This document shows, piece after piece, positions 62,699 to 64,000 of a stretch of DNA of 64,000 nt (position 1 is the first letter of the stretch; the number at the start of each line of letters is the position of its first letter). The position numbers and the translations under genes are program-made. The stretch is from an uncultured Planctomycetota bacterium. Lineage in GTDB: Bacteria; Planctomycetota; Planctomycetia; Gemmatales; HRBIN36. The DNA lies in the NCBI GenBank assembly GCA_937944855.1, contig CALFAY010000022.1:1-64000 (forward strand), in the 5' to 3' direction. Below the pieces are notes generated by a model, which was not told the origin of the DNA, made no database searches, and saw only the letters and a list, made by a program, of their open reading frames with translations.

Positions 62699-63490
62699 AT
62701 GCGAATTCTGGTCATCGGCGACATCGTAGGCAAACCGGGCGTGGAAGCAGTGGCGGCTCTGCTGCCGGAACTGATCGCTTCGGAGAATATCCATTTTGTC
62801 GTGGCCAACGCCGAGAACGCCAGCGGGGGAGCGGGTATCTCCCTCAAGGCGTATCGCAAGCTGCGCAATGCCGGCGTGGACGTGGTGACGATGGGGGACC
62901 ACATTTACAACAAGGCTGACATTTACCGCCTCATCGCAGATCAGGAGCCTGTCGTCAAACCGGCCAATTACCCCAGTGAATCCCCCGGAGCGGAGTTTTT
63001 CATAGCCCCAGCCCGGGACGGCACTTTGGTCGGCGTCTTCAGCCTGCTCGGTCGTCTGTTCATGCGGCCGGTCGATTGCCCCTTCAAAGCCGCCGATCGC
63101 GTTCTGGGTGTGCTGAAGGAAGAAGTGTGCTGCATTGTCGTCGATCTGCACGCCGAAGCGACCGGCGACAAAGCGGTAATTGGCCGCTATCTGGACGGCA
63201 AGGTTAGCGCGGTGATCGGCACGCATACACACGTTCCGACGGCCGACGAGTGCATTCTTCCGGGGGGCACGGCCTTTCTGACCGACGTCGGCATGACCGG
63301 GCCGTATGAGAGCATCCTGGGACGGCGCATTGACCGCGTTCTCCAGGCCAATCTCACCTTCGTTCCCACACCGTTCGACGTGGCCGAGGGCGATCCTCGT
63401 CTGGCCGCCGCTCTGATCGACGTGGACGAACAGACCGGCAAGGCCCGTTTCATTCGCCGTGTCATGCGGTCTCTCAAGTCCTTAGCCTGA
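62699..63490 (+). CDS. ymdB: YmdB-like metallophosphoesterase
   Basis: 263 residues. Motifs of the TIGR00282 family are in order: RILVIGDIVGKPG, VVANAENASGG, VTMGDHIYNK, VVDLHAEATGDK and VIGTHTHVPTAD, then FLTDVGMTGPYESILG. YmdB is a bimetallic phosphodiesterase active on 2',3'-cyclic nucleotides and needed in some bacteria for biofilm choice and nanotube formation. Here it follows the rRNA methyltransferase gene; RNase Y, its frequent partner, is not in the window. No membrane or signal segment. Confidence 0.93.
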   Translation: MRILVIGDIVGKPGVEAVAALLPELIASENIHFVVANAENASGGAGISLKAYRKLRNAGVDVVTMGDHIYNKADIYRLIADQEPVVKPANYPSESPGAEFFIAPARDGTLVGVFSLLGRLFMRPVDCPFKAADRVLGVLKEEVCCIVVDLHAEATGDKAVIGRYLDGKVSAVIGTHTHVPTADECILPGGTAFLTDVGMTGPYESILGRRIDRVLQANLTFVPTPFDVAEGDPRLAAALIDVDEQTGKARFIRRVMRSLKSLA

Positions 63491-63500
63491 TACAAGTTAC

Positions 63501-63548
63501 AAAAACCGACGGCAGCCGGCGGGGTGCCTGCCGCGCCGTGCTGCCGTC
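63501..63548 (-). terminator. terminator of the REC-domain gene
   Basis: GACGGCAGC (63508-63516) pairs with GCTGCCGTC (63540-63548); an inner CGGCG/CGCCG helix extends it. On the minus strand the stem is followed by GGTTTTTG (A tract at 63501-63505), making a strong Rho-independent terminator about 70 bases after the stop of the minus-strand receiver gene. It may also serve the convergent YmdB-like gene. Confidence 0.8.
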
Positions 63549-63615
63549 CGATGGAGGTCGGTTATCCCGGTCTGGGTCTTTTCCGGGAGTGCTTGCCGGA
63601 CTGCACTGCCTGAGA

Positions 63616-64000
63616 TCACAGATTGTCGCGCTTCTGTTGCACCAGGGTCTTGATCCGCTGGGCCAGAAGGGCGACATCGAACGGCTTCTTGAAGACCTCG
63701 TTGAAGCCGTAGTTGAGCAGAGCTTCGGGGTTCGGCTCGTCTTCCAGGGCCAGAGCCACGATCAGGGTTTCTTCGTACTGGGGATTGCGGCGGAGATTCT
63801 GAGCGATCTGCAGGCCTTCGCTGCGGCCCATCGCCAAGTCAACGATGATCGTGTCGGGATGAAAGCTCTCGGCCTGGATGCCGGCTTCGAAGCCGCTGTT
63901 AGCGCATTCAAACTTGTAATCGTCGCGTTCGGGGAGCAGGTCCTTCATCCGGTCGATGAAGAGCTTCTCGGCTCCGATGATGAGAATCTTATGCCAGCCC
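63616..64000 (-). CDS. response regulator receiver-domain protein (5' cut by window)
   Basis: The frame runs from the window edge to TCA 63616. Codons at the edge read WHKILIIGAEKLFIDRMKDLL and continue with the receiver fold: the phospho-acceptor Asp in TIIVDLAMGRSEG, then ETLIVALALEDEP and a lysine at FKKPFDV. The visible part is the receiver domain alone with a short C-terminal extension (QRIKTLVQQKRDNL); no output domain follows, so it may be a CheY/PilH-like stand-alone regulator. The first residues lie outside the window. Confidence 0.87.
   Translation of the reverse strand, partial: GWHKILIIGAEKLFIDRMKDLLPERDDYKFECANSGFEAGIQAESFHPDTIIVDLAMGRSEGLQIAQNLRRNPQYEETLIVALALEDEPNPEALLNYGFNEVFKKPFDVALLAQRIKTLVQQKRDNL

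Overview
The window is GC-rich bacterial chromosome that looks planctomycetal, probably Gemmatales-like. The indicators are a PVC-type propeller/HEAT/cytochrome c protein (7720-10767), secreted DUF1573, Calx-beta and DUF4832-type proteins, a TPR protein carrying two RNA polymerase alpha-CTD domains, two large hybrid histidine kinases, and a VWA protein with the planctomycete-style N-terminal membrane anchor. Assignment is by protein style only; there is no rRNA in the window.

Region by region. (1) 1-4.8 kb: a decayed secretion/redox locus with a Calx-beta protein end, a 16-cysteine secreted protein, a twice-frameshifted membrane-anchored protein, a C39-peptidase/DUF1573 fusion, a truncated MauE/DoxX-like gene, an AT-rich scar and the 3' tail of an enolase-superfamily gene. 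(2) 4.8-27.4 kb: mostly intact core genes: an SDR, an RRM protein, adk-map, the PVC cytochrome, a Ser/Thr kinase overlapping a hybrid histidine kinase and followed by a Ca2+-type P-ATPase, PhoD, a metallophosphoesterase, ribD, an alpha/beta-hydrolase lipoprotein, TPR-alphaCTD, tgt and a metallopeptidase-like protein. (3) 27.7-29 kb: tatA and tRNA-Val(CAC), then a small graveyard of an IS4-type transposase tail abutting a tricorn-protease tail. (4) 29-48.5 kb, minus strand: a large secreted glycosidase-like protein, then a defence-like cassette transcribed as DUF1998 helicase-nuclease, SNF2-like helicase, Eco57I-type adenine methyltransferase. The methyltransferase carries four heptanucleotide repeat insertions and a frameshift; the DUF1998 helicase has an in-frame amber codon and a frameshift. 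Beyond it lies a dynamin-like GTPase gene whose leader is a fluoride (crcB) riboswitch with a terminator. (5) 48.5-64 kb: a DUF4832-type protein, a TIM-barrel epimerase-like protein, a MotA/TolQ-ASKHA-VWA operon, a PgpH-like HD phosphodiesterase, a second hybrid kinase, an RlmI-like methyltransferase, a YmdB-like phosphodiesterase and a REC protein cut by the window end.

The strongest unusual signals are the fluoride riboswitch placed before a dynamin-like GTPase, the three-gene helicase/nuclease/methyltransferase cassette that shares parts with DISARM but lacks its full core set, the in-frame inverted heptamer arrays inside the methyltransferase, and two operons without an obvious named counterpart (C39-DUF1573/Cys-rich protein; MotA-ASKHA-VWA). 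Gene lesions are concentrated in accessory regions while core genes are intact. That favours real decay, but single-base assembly errors cannot be excluded from sequence alone.
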